Notes: generated by a model not told the origin, from the letters alone. A stretch of DNA of 64,000 nucleotides from Wohlfahrtiimonas larvae (GCF_002006755.1 NZ_MVDO01000019.1:17338-81337); one strand, 5' to 3'; positions 8,879 through 18,123 are shown, counted from the stretch's first letter. Numbers and translations are program-made.

Positions 8879-8912
8879 AAATAGTGAATACGATAGTATT
8901 CACTATTTTAAA
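8879..8912. terminator. Bidirectional terminator between truA and yceI
   Basis: AAATAGTGAATAC (8879-8891) and GTATTCACTATTT (8896-8908) form a perfect 13-bp stem with a GATA loop, starting right after the truA stop. A-rich and T-rich flanks allow it to serve both convergent operons. Confidence 0.85.
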
Positions 8913-8924
8913 ATTGTTTCGATC

Positions 8925-9494
8925 TTACTCTTGAGCAATAGCTTCGACAGTAATATTGACTTTAATTTGATCGCTCACTGCAGGGACATAATCACCCATA
9001 CTAAAGCTAGAGCGATTAAAATATGTTGTTGCATTAAAGCCAATAGCTTCATTGCCTGCCATTGGATGAATGGCTCTTTGATTCAGTTTTGCTTTGAGAG
9101 TAATAACTTTAGAAATCCCTTTAATAGTTAAAATACCTTCGACTTTATATTGGTCTTGATCTAATGGCGTGATTTTGGTGCTATCAAATGTGATGATTGG
9201 AAAGTCTTTGGCATTGAACCATTCGGCTTCTTGTAATTTGATATCAAAGCTATCTACATTAGTATTGATACTCTTTGTGTCAATTGTTACATTAACTTTT
9301 GATTGAGTAGGATTTTTATCATTAAAAATGATCTTGCCATTAATGGCTTTGAAGTTGGCGCTAGGTGTTGAATAACCCAAATGATCCCAACTAAAAATTG
9401 TTGCTGTATGTGTTGGATCAATGATGTAAGTAATCTCATCAGCAGCTGCAATAGAAGTAGTGAGTAATAAAGCAGGGATGATTATAGATTTCAT
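8925..9494 (-). CDS. YceI-family periplasmic protein
   Basis: YceI/lipocalin-fold protein, a periplasmic beta-barrel family that binds isoprenoid-type lipids. The start MKSIIIPALLLTTSIAAADE is a clear signal peptide with cleavage expected after Ala18. YceI hallmarks follow: YIIDPTHTATIFSWDHLGYS, FNDKNPTQSKVNVTIDTKSI, LQEAEWFNAKDFPIITFDST, LTIKGISKVITLKAKL and GFNATTYFNRSSFSMG. An ATG 18 nt upstream is possible, but GGAG 6 nt before 9494 favours this start. It is the last gene of the leftward hut transcript, 14 nt after hutD. Its role in histidine breakdown, if any, is unclear. Confidence 0.9.
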   Translation of the reverse strand: MKSIIIPALLLTTSIAAADEITYIIDPTHTATIFSWDHLGYSTPSANFKAINGKIIFNDKNPTQSKVNVTIDTKSINTNVDSFDIKLQEAEWFNAKDFPIITFDSTKITPLDQDQYKVEGILTIKGISKVITLKAKLNQRAIHPMAGNEAIGFNATTYFNRSSFSMGDYVPAVSDQIKVNITVEAIAQE

Positions 9495-9508
9495 TTTGGC
9501 TCCGCTGG

Positions 9509-10075
9509 TCAATATTCAGAAATTTCTGTAATTAATAATGATGTTATTTTTGTGGATACCTGAATAGTAACATAATTGGGATCTGAAGCTGATAATAAAA
9601 TAGCGTCAAATGTATCTAATTTTGTATGATTAATTGAACATGGGCTTTGAGCAAGGATTAATGTTATTGGAGATGTGCGATGATAAATTTCACCATCAGC
9701 AAAATGAGATTGATTGAGTGAGTGTTGAACAAAATGATCATTTGTCATTACACCAAAGTCCAAAGCAGGTGTTGGACACTCAATCATTGCTGTAGGAACT
9801 GATCCGCTGAATGAGACGGGCTGCCCATTGCGATGAAGTGGCACAACTTTTCCTTCAATGTCTAATGTGATGGATTCACCTGTCAATAATGCTAAGCTTC
9901 GTGTGACATGATCAAAGTTAGAGAAAGGACCAATAGCATTGACAGTGGCAGCACTGATTCTCCATTGAAAATTAGAGATATCTGCATCTTTTGGGTGAAT
10001 AGCAATCTGGCGCGTTGTGCCTTGTCCATTTTTCCATGGCATTTCAGCTAGGTTTTTAAATGTAATTTTTTCCAT
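9509..10075 (-). CDS. hutD: HutD/Ves family protein
   Basis: HutD-family cupin, 188 residues. The N-terminal MPWKNGQGTTRQIAIHP is the family signature, followed by FQWRISAATVNAIGPFSNFDHVTRSLALLTG and the LDFGVMTND segment. In Pseudomonas HutD is thought to bind an upstream hut intermediate and limit hut expression; no catalytic reaction is established. It lies 81 nt downstream of the permease gene on the same strand, separated by a strong hairpin (10105-10147). Confidence 0.9.
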   Translation of the reverse strand: MEKITFKNLAEMPWKNGQGTTRQIAIHPKDADISNFQWRISAATVNAIGPFSNFDHVTRSLALLTGESITLDIEGKVVPLHRNGQPVSFSGSVPTAMIECPTPALDFGVMTNDHFVQHSLNQSHFADGEIYHRTSPITLILAQSPCSINHTKLDTFDAILLSASDPNYVTIQVSTKITSLLITEISEY

Positions 10076-10104
10076 AATCTACCTTGTATCAGCATGTTGG
10101 CTTT

Positions 10105-10147
10105 ATTCATAATTGGCTTCATCGATGCTCTGAAGCCAATTATGAAT
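10105..10147 (-). repeat. 17-bp intercistronic hairpin between permease and hutD
   Basis: ATTCATAATTGGCTTCA (10105-10121) and its exact complement at 10131-10147 enclose a 9-nt loop. No T-run follows on the minus strand, so it is not a classical terminator. An mRNA-stabilising or processing hairpin, or a weak attenuator, is more likely. Confidence 0.7.
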
Positions 10148-10156
10148 TGTTTACTA

Positions 10157-11557
10157 TTATTTAATGGGTTTAAAGCTAGTTAATTCATCCGTATTTTGCA
10201 TTTGATGAGGTTTTATCCAAATATAATAGCAAGTTAATAATAATACTAACCAAATTCCACCTGCATATAATGCTTTTCGAGCGGGTTCATAATAGCCTAA
10301 AATGCCAATTACAAAAATCATAAATCCGATAGCAAATGCAGGGCCAATTGGCCAGAATGGCACAGGAAACTTGAGATTGTCTGCTTCTGAATTAGATAAT
10401 TGTTTACGCATTGCCACTTGAGAAATGAGCACGGTTAACCATACCCAAACTGTTGCAAACGTTGCCATTGCGGCAATGACAAAGAATAAACCTTTAGGGA
10501 AGAGATAATTTAAAACAACACCTAAAATCATCACAAAGAACATCACAATGATCGGATAAATCGGCACACCACTTGTTGATAGTTTGCTGAATGATTTAGG
10601 TGCATGGCCTTGTTCTGCTAAACCGTACATCATTCTGCCTGCGCCAAAGATATCACTATTGATTGCAGAAACTGCTGCAGTTATGACAACAACATTTAAT
10701 AAATGCGCAGCAGATTCAATACCTAAGCTGCTAAAAATTGTCACAAATGGGCTGGCGCCTAAACCAATTTGATTCCATGGAAACAGTGCCATTAATACCA
10801 TTAATGCTAAGAAATAAAATAGTAGGATTTGTACAGGTACTACGTTAATAGACATTGGTAATGTTTTTTCAGGATTTTCAGCCTCTAAAGCTGTTAAGCC
10901 CAATGTTTCAATGCCTCCAAATGAAAACACAACAACGCTTAGTGCAATGATGATACCGTATATGCCATTTGGCGCAAATCCGCCATGGGACCATAAATTA
11001 CTGACTGCTGGTGCAGATTCTAGTGAAGAGCTTGTATCCATCCCTGAAAATAAAATATAGCCACCTGCAAAGATCATTGCAATAATTGCTACGACCTTTA
11101 ATAAGGAGAGCCAAAATCCTAATTCACCAAATAATTTAACAGAGCATAGGTTGATGCCGCATAACAGTAATGTAATGCCTAGTGCCCAGATCCATGGTGC
11201 AATGTCGGGATACCAAAATCCCATGTATATGGCAAAAGCAGTAACGTCTGCAATGCAAACGAGTGCCATTTCAAAAACATATGTCCATCCTGTGAAAAAT
11301 CCTGCTAATGGTCCTAAATATTTAGTGGCATAAGCGCCAAATGCACCTGGTAATGGATTGTGCATGATCATTTCGCCCAATGCACGCATCACCATAAAAA
11401 CTGCGATGCCTGATAATAGGTAAGCAATCAATACAGCAGGGCCTGCCATTTGAATAGCATTGGCAGAGCCATAGAATAATCCTGTGCCTACAGCAGAGCC
11501 TAATCCGATGAATAAAACATGGCGTGGAGTTAAGCCTCTCTTAAGTTGAGTAGCCAT
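10157..11557 (-). CDS. Amino acid permease, probable histidine transporter of the hut cluster
   Basis: APC-superfamily amino acid permease, 466 residues with about 12 membrane spans. Typical blocks are [26 protein letters not shown] at the N-terminus, [25 protein letters not shown], and [26 protein letters not shown] in the middle. These place it with the ProY/HutT/AroP branch of aromatic, proline or histidine permeases. The frame is open to 11620, but GGAGGA 8 nt before the ATG at 11557 fixes the start. Its place between hutH and hutD makes histidine (or urocanate) the likely substrate, by context rather than sequence. Its leader holds two inverted repeats. Confidence 0.87.
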   Translation of the reverse strand: MATQLKRGLTPRHVLFIGLGSAVGTGLFYGSANAIQMAGPAVLIAYLLSGIAVFMVMRALGEMIMHNPLPGAFGAYATKYLGPLAGFFTGWTYVFEMALVCIADVTAFAIYMGFWYPDIAPWIWALGITLLLCGINLCSVKLFGELGFWLSLLKVVAIIAMIFAGGYILFSGMDTSSSLESAPAVSNLWSHGGFAPNGIYGIIIALSVVVFSFGGIETLGLTALEAENPEKTLPMSINVVPVQILLFYFLALMVLMALFPWNQIGLGASPFVTIFSSLGIESAAHLLNVVVITAAVSAINSDIFGAGRMMYGLAEQGHAPKSFSKLSTSGVPIYPIIVMFFVMILGVVLNYLFPKGLFFVIAAMATFATVWVWLTVLISQVAMRKQLSNSEADNLKFPVPFWPIGPAFAIGFMIFVIGILGYYEPARKALYAGGIWLVLLLTCYYIWIKPHQMQNTDELTSFKPIK

Positions 11558-11579
11558 TAATAAAATCCTCCAATGGATA

Positions 11580-11595
11580 TGCAAAATATTTTGCA
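11580..11595. promoter_or_regulatory. 16-bp palindrome in the permease leader
   Basis: TGCAAAATATTTTGCA is a perfect palindrome lying 22 nt before the permease start codon and just upstream of its ribosome-binding site. It could be an operator or an RNA hairpin; no partner is known. Confidence 0.4.
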
Positions 11596-11608
11596 CGAAA
11601 AAATCTGT

Positions 11609-11638
11609 TAAGCCTAACATATGATATTGTTAGGCTTA
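11609..11638 (-). terminator. Hairpin after hutH, possible attenuator
   Basis: TAAGCCTAACA (11609-11619) and TGTTAGGCTTA (11628-11638) form a perfect 11-bp stem with an 8-nt loop. On the minus strand a T-run (TTTTTT) begins about 6 nt after the stem. A weak terminator or attenuator between hutH and the permease is plausible. Confidence 0.5.
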
Positions 11639-11673
11639 TATTTATAATAAAATCTTGCAAATAATTTATGCGC

Positions 11674-13212
11674 TTAACTCAATGAGAAACCGAGTGCAGT
11701 TTCAACATTTTTGACAAGATCTGTTTCTAATAAATCGGCTGCTTTATGGATATCAGGATAAATTACGCGATCTTCCGTCAAGGTTGGAATTTGTGAGCGA
11801 ATAGTATCGTACGCAGCTTGTGTGCCTGTACCTAAAGCTTTATCTGAGTCTTTCTTGTTTAAATCTACAGCTTGGCTTGCTAGCATCAATTCCATGCCCA
11901 CAACTGCTTTAGCGTTTTTATAGATGCTCTGTGCTTTACGTGCTGCAATTGTTCCCATGCTTACATGATCTTCTTGGTTTGCTGATGATGGTATAGAATC
12001 CACGCTTGCAGGATGTGCCAATACTTTATTTTCAGAAACTAAAGATGCTGCTGCATATTGCACAATCATAAAGCCAGAATGTAAGCCGCCTTGTTCTGTT
12101 AAGAATGCAGGTAAGCCATTATTCAACGCAGGATTCACTAGGCGCTCAATGCGGCGTTCACTTACATTGGCCAATTCAGCCAATGCAATGCCTAAGAAAT
12201 CAAAGGCTAATGCCATTGGTTGACCGTGGAAATGGCCGCCAGAGATGCCCATTTTTTTATCCACGAGAATGATAGGGTTGTCTGTCACAGAGTTGATTTC
12301 AATATCCACTTTGTGGCGAACGTATTCAATCGCATCATGGCTAGCACCATGAATTTGTGGTGCGCAACGCAATACATAAGCATCTTGTACGCGAATATCA
12401 CCTTGATGTGTTGTGCGTTCACTGTTGGCTAATAAGGATAGTAAGTTTTTCGCTGAAGCACCTTGTCCTGGATGTGGGCGAAGTGTATGCAATTCTGGAA
12501 TGAACGGGTCTGTGATGCCGTTTAAAGCTTCCATTGTCAATGCAACTGCGATATCACTTGCTTTTAATAGTTGGATAGCATCATGACATGTTAATGCTCC
12601 TACAGCTGTCATTGCTTGTGTGCCGTTGATGAGTGCTAAACCTTCTTTTGACGTGAGTTCAATGACAGGAATACCTGCTCTTGCCATCGCTTCTTTGCCG
12701 GGTAAAATTTCACCTTGATATTCTGCTTCACCTTCGCCGATCATGGGTAAAACCATGTGTGCTAATGGGACTAAGTCACCACTTGCACCTAAAGAACCTT
12801 TTTCAAAAATCTTTGGATGAACCCCTTTGTTAAGCATATTCATCAGTGTTTCCATTGTGCTCAGGCGAATACCAGAATAACCTTTGGCTAAGTTATTTAA
12901 GCGGAGTAGCATCATTGCACGTACAGCATCTGTCGGTAAATAATCACCCACACCACAAGAGTGGCTAATGATCAAATTACGCTGTAAATCTTTGGCTTGA
13001 TCTTTAGAAATATGAACATTACTAAAGTTGCCAAAACCTGTTGTAATCCCATAGACAATTTCACCAGATTCAACAAGTTCATCAACATATTGACGAGAAA
13101 TTTCAATGTTTTTGATAGATTCAGGGGTAAGTTCAACTGTTGCGCCACAACGAGCAACTTCTACAACGTTATCAAGCGTTAAGCTATTTCCGTCAATTTT
13201 AATTACAGTCAT
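11674..13212 (-). CDS. hutH: Histidine ammonia-lyase
   Basis: First step of histidine catabolism: histidine to trans-urocanate + ammonia, in the cytoplasm. The Ala-Ser-Gly triad that cyclises to the MIO electrophile is at residues 143-145 within GSLGASGDLVPLAHM. Other conserved blocks are YGITTGFGNFSNVHI, the NGTQAMTAVGAL helix, QDAYVLRCAPQIHGA and SANQEDHVSMG. Length 512 is standard. AAGGATCC precedes the ATG. It sits between hutG and the permease, with hairpins on both sides. Confidence 0.97.
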   Translation of the reverse strand: MTVIKIDGNSLTLDNVVEVARCGATVELTPESIKNIEISRQYVDELVESGEIVYGITTGFGNFSNVHISKDQAKDLQRNLIISHSCGVGDYLPTDAVRAMMLLRLNNLAKGYSGIRLSTMETLMNMLNKGVHPKIFEKGSLGASGDLVPLAHMVLPMIGEGEAEYQGEILPGKEAMARAGIPVIELTSKEGLALINGTQAMTAVGALTCHDAIQLLKASDIAVALTMEALNGITDPFIPELHTLRPHPGQGASAKNLLSLLANSERTTHQGDIRVQDAYVLRCAPQIHGASHDAIEYVRHKVDIEINSVTDNPIILVDKKMGISGGHFHGQPMALAFDFLGIALAELANVSERRIERLVNPALNNGLPAFLTEQGGLHSGFMIVQYAAASLVSENKVLAHPASVDSIPSSANQEDHVSMGTIAARKAQSIYKNAKAVVGMELMLASQAVDLNKKDSDKALGTGTQAAYDTIRSQIPTLTEDRVIYPDIHKAADLLETDLVKNVETALGFSLS

Positions 13213-13282
13213 AATGGATCCTTTACTAAACGTAACTGTGTGTAAGGTATTGATGATATTGAAATGGGCATTAAATATGCCT

Positions 13283-13321
13283 GTCTAAATCTCTCGCCTT
13301 TAAATTTGGAGAGATTTAGAC
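13283..13321 (-). repeat. 13-bp intercistronic hairpin between hutG and hutH
   Basis: GTCTAAATCTCTC (13283-13295) and GAGAGATTTAGAC (13309-13321) are perfectly complementary around a 13-nt loop. No T-run follows on the minus strand. An RNA-stability or processing element at the hutG 3' end is the likeliest reading. Confidence 0.65.
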
Positions 13322-13340
13322 TATGAGTTTGATAACTATT

Positions 13341-14303
13341 TTAGTTATTGGCCCAGCTATTGTAGATATGCCATGCAATGCGTGCAGCTGTTTTAGCGCA
13401 CAACATGTCACGATCTAAGCTTGGGTTGTACTCAACTAAATCGACAGCTTTTAATTTGCCAGAGCTGATGATGGTTTCTGCTAAAGACAAATAAATTTGT
13501 GTATGAACGCCCAAAGTACTTGGTGCGGACACTGCAAACATTTCAGCAAATGGTAGGGCATCTAAGTCAATTGTTAAATATACAACATCCAAATCTGCTA
13601 AAAATGTATTCACTTGAGTGTTTAGATTAGCAATATTACCCTCTGTGCATTCTGTATCCCAAATGATTTTGACATTCAATTCATTGGCAGTATCTAATAA
13701 TGCTTTTGTGTTGGAAGCACGGCTGACACCAACGCATAAATAGTTGAATGGGCGATTGCTATTTTGGCACTCTTCTGCCAATTGTTTAAATGGTGTGCCA
13801 GATGAAGCTGTATTGGCTTTACGAACATCCAAGTGCGCATCAAAATTGATGATGCCAATGCGAGCATTTGGATATGCATCATATAGGCCTTTTGCATGTG
13901 CATAAGCAGTTTCATGACCACCGCCAAACACTAATGTCGGTAAGCCATTTCGGTGGCATGCAGTGATGTGTTCAGCGAATGCAGTTTGTACTGCAGGTAA
14001 AGAGTCACCTTGGAAAATGATATTGCCTAAATCCACTAATGGTTTAGTTGCTTCGTGATCAGCAAAGTTTGCCATGCCTTGGCGAATGATATTAGGTGCA
14101 GTGGCAGCACCTACGCGACCTTTATTCAACTCTACACCTTTATCACACATGAATCCCATTAATGCGATATGATCAGGGTATTTTTCAGGTGTAAAAGACG
14201 TAGTTTTTTGAATGGTTTGGAAAATCCTTTTGGCGCTTGGGCTTTCCGCTGAATCATCGCGGCCTTGCCAAATATTTTCTGGTGTTTGTTCCCAAAACTG
14301 CAT
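13341..14303 (-). CDS. hutG: Formimidoylglutamase
   Basis: Last step of the four-enzyme hut route: N-formimidoyl-L-glutamate + water to glutamate + formamide. It is a ureohydrolase (arginase/agmatinase fold) with the binuclear-Mn ligands in FGGGHETAYAH, IINFDAHLDVR and TIDLDALPFAEMFAVSAPS. Its presence, with no hutF, indicates the formamide-releasing branch. The frame is open to 14348, but AGGAGA 8 nt before the ATG at 14303 fixes MQFWEQTPENIWQGRDD as the N-terminus (320 residues). hutI ends 19 nt upstream. Confidence 0.95.
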   Translation of the reverse strand: MQFWEQTPENIWQGRDDSAESPSAKRIFQTIQKTTSFTPEKYPDHIALMGFMCDKGVELNKGRVGAATAPNIIRQGMANFADHEATKPLVDLGNIIFQGDSLPAVQTAFAEHITACHRNGLPTLVFGGGHETAYAHAKGLYDAYPNARIGIINFDAHLDVRKANTASSGTPFKQLAEECQNSNRPFNYLCVGVSRASNTKALLDTANELNVKIIWDTECTEGNIANLNTQVNTFLADLDVVYLTIDLDALPFAEMFAVSAPSTLGVHTQIYLSLAETIISSGKLKAVDLVEYNPSLDRDMLCAKTAARIAWHIYNSWANN

Positions 14304-14322
14304 GGTGTTTCTCCTAAAAGTA

Positions 14323-15555
14323 TTATGCATTATTCGCGATTTTGCCATGAAAAACGCGATGAACTAATGGGTTGTGTCCAAGTTCATAAAATATTTCGAC
14401 AGGATTTTGTACATTCCAAACTGCAAAGTTTGCCACAAAATCTTGTTTTAATTGTCCGTGTGTGTGTTGGCGGCCTAATGCTTGTGCTGCATTTCGTGTT
14501 ACACCTTCCATCACTTCTAATGGTGTTAAGCCAAACTGTACAGAAGCTGCATTCATTGCAAAGCGAATTGAAGTGAAGGGGCTTGTGCCAGGATTGAAAT
14601 CTGTAGAAATTGCCATTGGTACTTTGTATTGTCTGAGTAAGGCAATAGGTGGTTTTTGAGTTTCGCGCAAGAAATAGAAAGCGAGTGGTAATAGTGTTGC
14701 GACTGTGCCAGATTGTGAAATGGCTTTAATTGCCGATTCATCTAAAAATTCAATATGATCTACTGATAAGCCATTGTATTGCGCAATTAATTTACTGCCG
14801 CCTAAGTTAGACATTTGTTCCATGTGGCCTTTAACAGGAATGCCTAATTCTTTAGCTCGATCAAATACTTTTTTAGTTTGCTCTAATGAGAATCCAACGG
14901 ACTCACAAAATACATCTACAGCTTCATATAAGCCTTCTTGCCATAATGTTGGCATGATGGTTTCACAAATAAGATCAATATATTCATCCGCTTTGTCTTT
15001 ATATTCAGGTGGTACAGCATGCGCAGATAATAGTGTCGAAGCAATTTCGATTGGGTAATTTTTAGCTAAATCTTGCGATACTTTTAATTGTTTACGTTCG
15101 TTTTCTAAATCTAAGCCATAACCTGATTTGGATTCAATTGTAGTTACGCCTTCATTTGCTAGTGATTGCATACGAGGGAATGCAAGCTTATATAAAGCTT
15201 GCTCTGACAATTCACGTGTATTGCGAACTGTTGAGTTAATGCCGCCCCCTTGTTGTGCAATTTCAATATAAGGCACGCCATTTAAGCGCATTTCCCACTC
15301 TTTTGCGCGATTACCACCAAAAACTAAATGAGTATGACAGTCAATAAAGCCGGGGGTGACCAAGTGATTTTCTAAATCAACAATTGTTGCATCGATTGGC
15401 TTTGTATAGGAAGTAGATGGTAATACGGCAATAATTTGATCATTGTGAGTAATGATGTCATGTTGATCTAATAAACCATACTCATGATCAATTGTTGAGT
15501 CCATTGTCATTAAACGACCATTGGTCCAAATTGTACAGTTGTTTGGGAATTCCAT
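14323..15555 (-). CDS. hutI: Imidazolonepropionase
   Basis: Third step of histidine catabolism: 4-imidazolone-5-propanoate to N-formimidoyl-glutamate. Amidohydrolase-superfamily metalloenzyme with the HxH pair in FIDCHTHLVFGGNRAKEWEMR, a further His in VKGHMEQMSNLGG, SVDHIEFLDE, and the late Asp in AISTDFNPGTSP. There are two ATGs, at 15561 and 15555. AAAGG lies only 3 nt before the first but 9 nt before the second, so 15555 (410 residues, starting MEFPNNC) is preferred. It is the first gene of the leftward hut transcript. Confidence 0.95.
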   Translation of the reverse strand: MEFPNNCTIWTNGRLMTMDSTIDHEYGLLDQHDIITHNDQIIAVLPSTSYTKPIDATIVDLENHLVTPGFIDCHTHLVFGGNRAKEWEMRLNGVPYIEIAQQGGGINSTVRNTRELSEQALYKLAFPRMQSLANEGVTTIESKSGYGLDLENERKQLKVSQDLAKNYPIEIASTLLSAHAVPPEYKDKADEYIDLICETIMPTLWQEGLYEAVDVFCESVGFSLEQTKKVFDRAKELGIPVKGHMEQMSNLGGSKLIAQYNGLSVDHIEFLDESAIKAISQSGTVATLLPLAFYFLRETQKPPIALLRQYKVPMAISTDFNPGTSPFTSIRFAMNAASVQFGLTPLEVMEGVTRNAAQALGRQHTHGQLKQDFVANFAVWNVQNPVEIFYELGHNPLVHRVFHGKIANNA

Positions 15556-15592
15556 TGCCATCCGCCTTTATAAATACTAATTCAGTCTTGAT

Positions 15593-15621
15593 ATTATAGA
15601 TTCAGATCATACGAATGTATA
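15593..15621 (-). promoter_or_regulatory. Predicted hutI promoter
   Basis: On the minus strand TATACA (15616-15621) and TATAAT (15593-15598) are spaced 17 nt, about 35 nt from the hutI start. The -35 element overlaps a degenerate HutC-like half dyad at 15616-15625. Confidence 0.5.
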
Positions 15622-15662
15622 ACCATTAAAGTTTTATCTACAAACTTTTAACTACAATATTT

Positions 15663-15672
15663 TGTATATACA
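15663..15672. promoter_or_regulatory. HutC operator candidate
   Basis: TGTATATACA is an exact match to the TGTA-N2-TACA dyad known for Pseudomonas HutC. It lies roughly 105 nt upstream of hutI, between the divergent hut promoters. Confidence 0.6.
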
Positions 15673-15944
15673 TTTGCAATTAAGCTGAATTGATTAGATC
15701 ACTAATGAATAAAATTATCAAGAATTTTATAAAAAATAATAATTTTTCAGTTTTATATCAATTAGTTGATGTTTTTTAGGTCTATTTTTAAATGTATATA
15801 AGTATTGGTTTTTAATTTATATTCATCATTCTCATGAAGTGAGAATGTAATTTTTAGATCTGATATTTAAAACTTTAAAGGTAATAATTTTCAATGATTT
15901 GAGTTGTATATTACCTTAATTTAAGAAAAGATTAATTTTATTAT

Positions 15945-15972
15945 TAGACAAAAAATTTTTTTGCTTTATATT
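15945..15972 (+). promoter_or_regulatory. Predicted hutU promoter
   Basis: TAGACA (15945-15950) and TATATT (15967-15972) are spaced 16 nt. A HutC-like dyad begins at the end of the -10 element, where a bound repressor would block initiation. Confidence 0.45.
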
Positions 15973-15983
15973 TGTATAGACAA
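15972..15983. promoter_or_regulatory. HutC operator candidate at the hutU promoter
   Basis: TTGTATAGACAA is a near-perfect dyad with one mismatched pair, resembling TGTA-N2-TACA. It is placed at the likely hutU transcription start. Confidence 0.5.
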
Positions 15984-16026
15984 TGTTTATGGTTAAAATT
16001 GATTTAAAAATTTTAGGAGAGTAGTC

Positions 16027-18054
16027 ATGACAACGAATTACGATGTATCTCAGGCAATGGAAATTAAATTAGATAATATCTTACCTGAATATCCTGAGTT
16101 TGATCCACAATATAGACGTGCTCCAAATCGTGGTTTTCGCCTCACGCAAGCACAAGCAGAAGTGGCATTAAAAAATGCTTTGCGCTATGTACCGGAAGAG
16201 CTGCATGAAATATTAGCGCCAGAATTCATGGATGAATTGGTTACTTATGGTCGTATTTATGCCTATCGTTTCCGTCCTGAAGGGCGTATTTATGGTAAGC
16301 CTTTAGAAGAGTATAAAGGTGCTTGTGTTGAAGGTAAATCCATGCAGGTGATGATGGATAACAACTTGGATTTCGAAATCTGTTTATATCCATATGAATT
16401 AGTGACCTATGGTGAAACAGGCCAAGTGTGTCAAAACTGGTTGCAATATAGATTATTGAAAAAATACTTAGAAGTGATGACACAGGATCAAACATTGGTG
16501 GTTCAGTCTGGACATCCTTTAGGTTTGTTTCCATCAAAACCTGATGCACCGCGTGTCATTATCACGAATGCTTTGATGGTGGGTATGTTTGATAATCCTA
16601 AAGACTGGGAAATTGCTGAACAAATGGGTGTTGCAAACTATGGCCAAATGACAGCAGGTGGTTGGATGTATATCGGCCCACAAGGAATTGTTCACGGTAC
16701 ATTCAACACAATTTTGAATGCAGGCCGTTTGAAACTAGGTTTGAAAGATGATCAAGATTTAAAAGGCGTATTATTTGTCACTAGTGGTTTGGGGGGAATG
16801 AGTGGTGCTCAACCAAAAGCAATCGAAATTGCTAATGGTGTTGGCATCATTGCAGAAGTGGATTATTCACGTATTCAAACACGTTTGGATCAGGGGTGGG
16901 TTTCTTTAGCAAGCGCCAACTTAAAAGAAGTCTTTGATACAGCACAAGAGTATTTAGATAAGAAAGAAACGATTTCTATCGCTTATCACGGTAATATTGT
17001 GGATCTATTGGAATATGCGGTAGAACATAATATTCACATTCCTTTATTGTCTGATCAAACCTCATGCCATAATGTTTATGATGGTGGTTATTGCCCGCAA
17101 GGTATTTCTTTTGAAGAAAGAACAGAAATGTTAGCAAATGATCGTGAGAAATTTGTGGAGTTAGTGGATGCATCGTTGCGTAAGCATTTCGACATGATCC
17201 AAAAATTATCTGACAATGGTTCTTACTTCTTCGATTATGGCAATGCATTTTTGAAATCAGTTTATGATGCTGGTGTGACAGAAGTTTCTAAAAATGGTTA
17301 TGATGAAAAAGATGGCTTTATCTATCCATCATATGTTGAAGATATTTTAGGGCCTGAATTGTTTGACTATGGTTATGGTCCATTCCGCTGGGTGTGTTTA
17401 TCAGGTAATCCTGAAGATTTACGTAAAACTGACCAAGCTGCAATGGATTGTATTGATCCTAATCGCCGTGGTCAGGATCGTGATAATTGGATCTGGATTC
17501 GTGATGCTGAGAAAAACAAAATGGTTGTAGGGACACAAGCGCGTATTTTGTATCAAGATGCCGAAGGTCGTACAAAGATTGCATTGCGTTTTAATGAAAT
17601 GATCAAAAATGGTGAAATTGGCCCAGTAATGTTGGGGCGAGATCATCATGACGTTTCAGGCACTGATTCACCATTCCGTGAAACATCTAATATTAAAGAT
17701 GGTAGTAATGTAATGGCAGATATGGCAACACATTGTTTTGCAGGAAATGCTGCGCGTGGTATGAGTTTAGTAGCATTACATAATGGTGGTGGTGTTGGGA
17801 TTGGTAAATCCATCAATGGTGGTTTTGGTATGGTGTTGGATGGCTCTGATCGTGCTGCTAAGATCATCGAATCAGCAATGATGTGGGATGTAATGGGCGG
17901 TGTTGCAAGAAGAAGTTGGGCAAGAAATCCTAACTCAATCGCAACGAGTGTAGAATATAATAAAAACTACGCAGGTAAAGGTCATATCACATTGCCATAT
18001 ATTCCTTCAGAAGATTTAGTTAAGCGTGTTGTTGCAGAGAAAACAAAGAAATAA
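16027..18054 (+). CDS. hutU: Urocanate hydratase, long (UROC1-like) form
   Basis: Second step of histidine catabolism: urocanate + water to 4-imidazolone-5-propanoate, using tightly bound NAD+. At 675 residues it is about 120 longer than the common bacterial HutU (about 555) and matches the length and architecture of animal UROC1. Shared blocks include NALRYVPEELHEILAPEFMDEL near the N-terminus, QMTAGGWMYIGPQGIVHGT, VTSGLGGMSGAQPKA (NAD site), SDQTSCHNVYDGGY, YGPFRWVCLSG, and SRDHHD-type LGRDHHDVSGTDSPFRETSN near the C-terminus. AGGAGA lies 6 nt before the ATG. It is transcribed away from the hutIGH genes and followed by a terminator, then hutC. Confidence 0.96.
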   Translation: MTTNYDVSQAMEIKLDNILPEYPEFDPQYRRAPNRGFRLTQAQAEVALKNALRYVPEELHEILAPEFMDELVTYGRIYAYRFRPEGRIYGKPLEEYKGACVEGKSMQVMMDNNLDFEICLYPYELVTYGETGQVCQNWLQYRLLKKYLEVMTQDQTLVVQSGHPLGLFPSKPDAPRVIITNALMVGMFDNPKDWEIAEQMGVANYGQMTAGGWMYIGPQGIVHGTFNTILNAGRLKLGLKDDQDLKGVLFVTSGLGGMSGAQPKAIEIANGVGIIAEVDYSRIQTRLDQGWVSLASANLKEVFDTAQEYLDKKETISIAYHGNIVDLLEYAVEHNIHIPLLSDQTSCHNVYDGGYCPQGISFEERTEMLANDREKFVELVDASLRKHFDMIQKLSDNGSYFFDYGNAFLKSVYDAGVTEVSKNGYDEKDGFIYPSYVEDILGPELFDYGYGPFRWVCLSGNPEDLRKTDQAAMDCIDPNRRGQDRDNWIWIRDAEKNKMVVGTQARILYQDAEGRTKIALRFNEMIKNGEIGPVMLGRDHHDVSGTDSPFRETSNIKDGSNVMADMATHCFAGNAARGMSLVALHNGGGVGIGKSINGGFGMVLDGSDRAAKIIESAMMWDVMGGVARRSWARNPNSIATSVEYNKNYAGKGHITLPYIPSEDLVKRVVAEKTKK

Positions 18055-18123
18055 TCTACATTTAACTAAAGAATTCATCTTTCGCTCAGGCGGATGAGAG
18101 ATTTAAATAAAATTTTAAGAGAA

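Larger units (their letters stand above)
15562..16026. other. Divergent hutI-hutU control region
   Basis: About 465 AT-rich bases without a gene. They hold the opposing hutI and hutU promoters, a perfect TGTATATACA dyad at 15663, an imperfect one at 15972, and looser TGTATA-containing sequences at 15616, 15793 and 15906. I see no small gene or RNA fold here. Confidence 0.6.
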
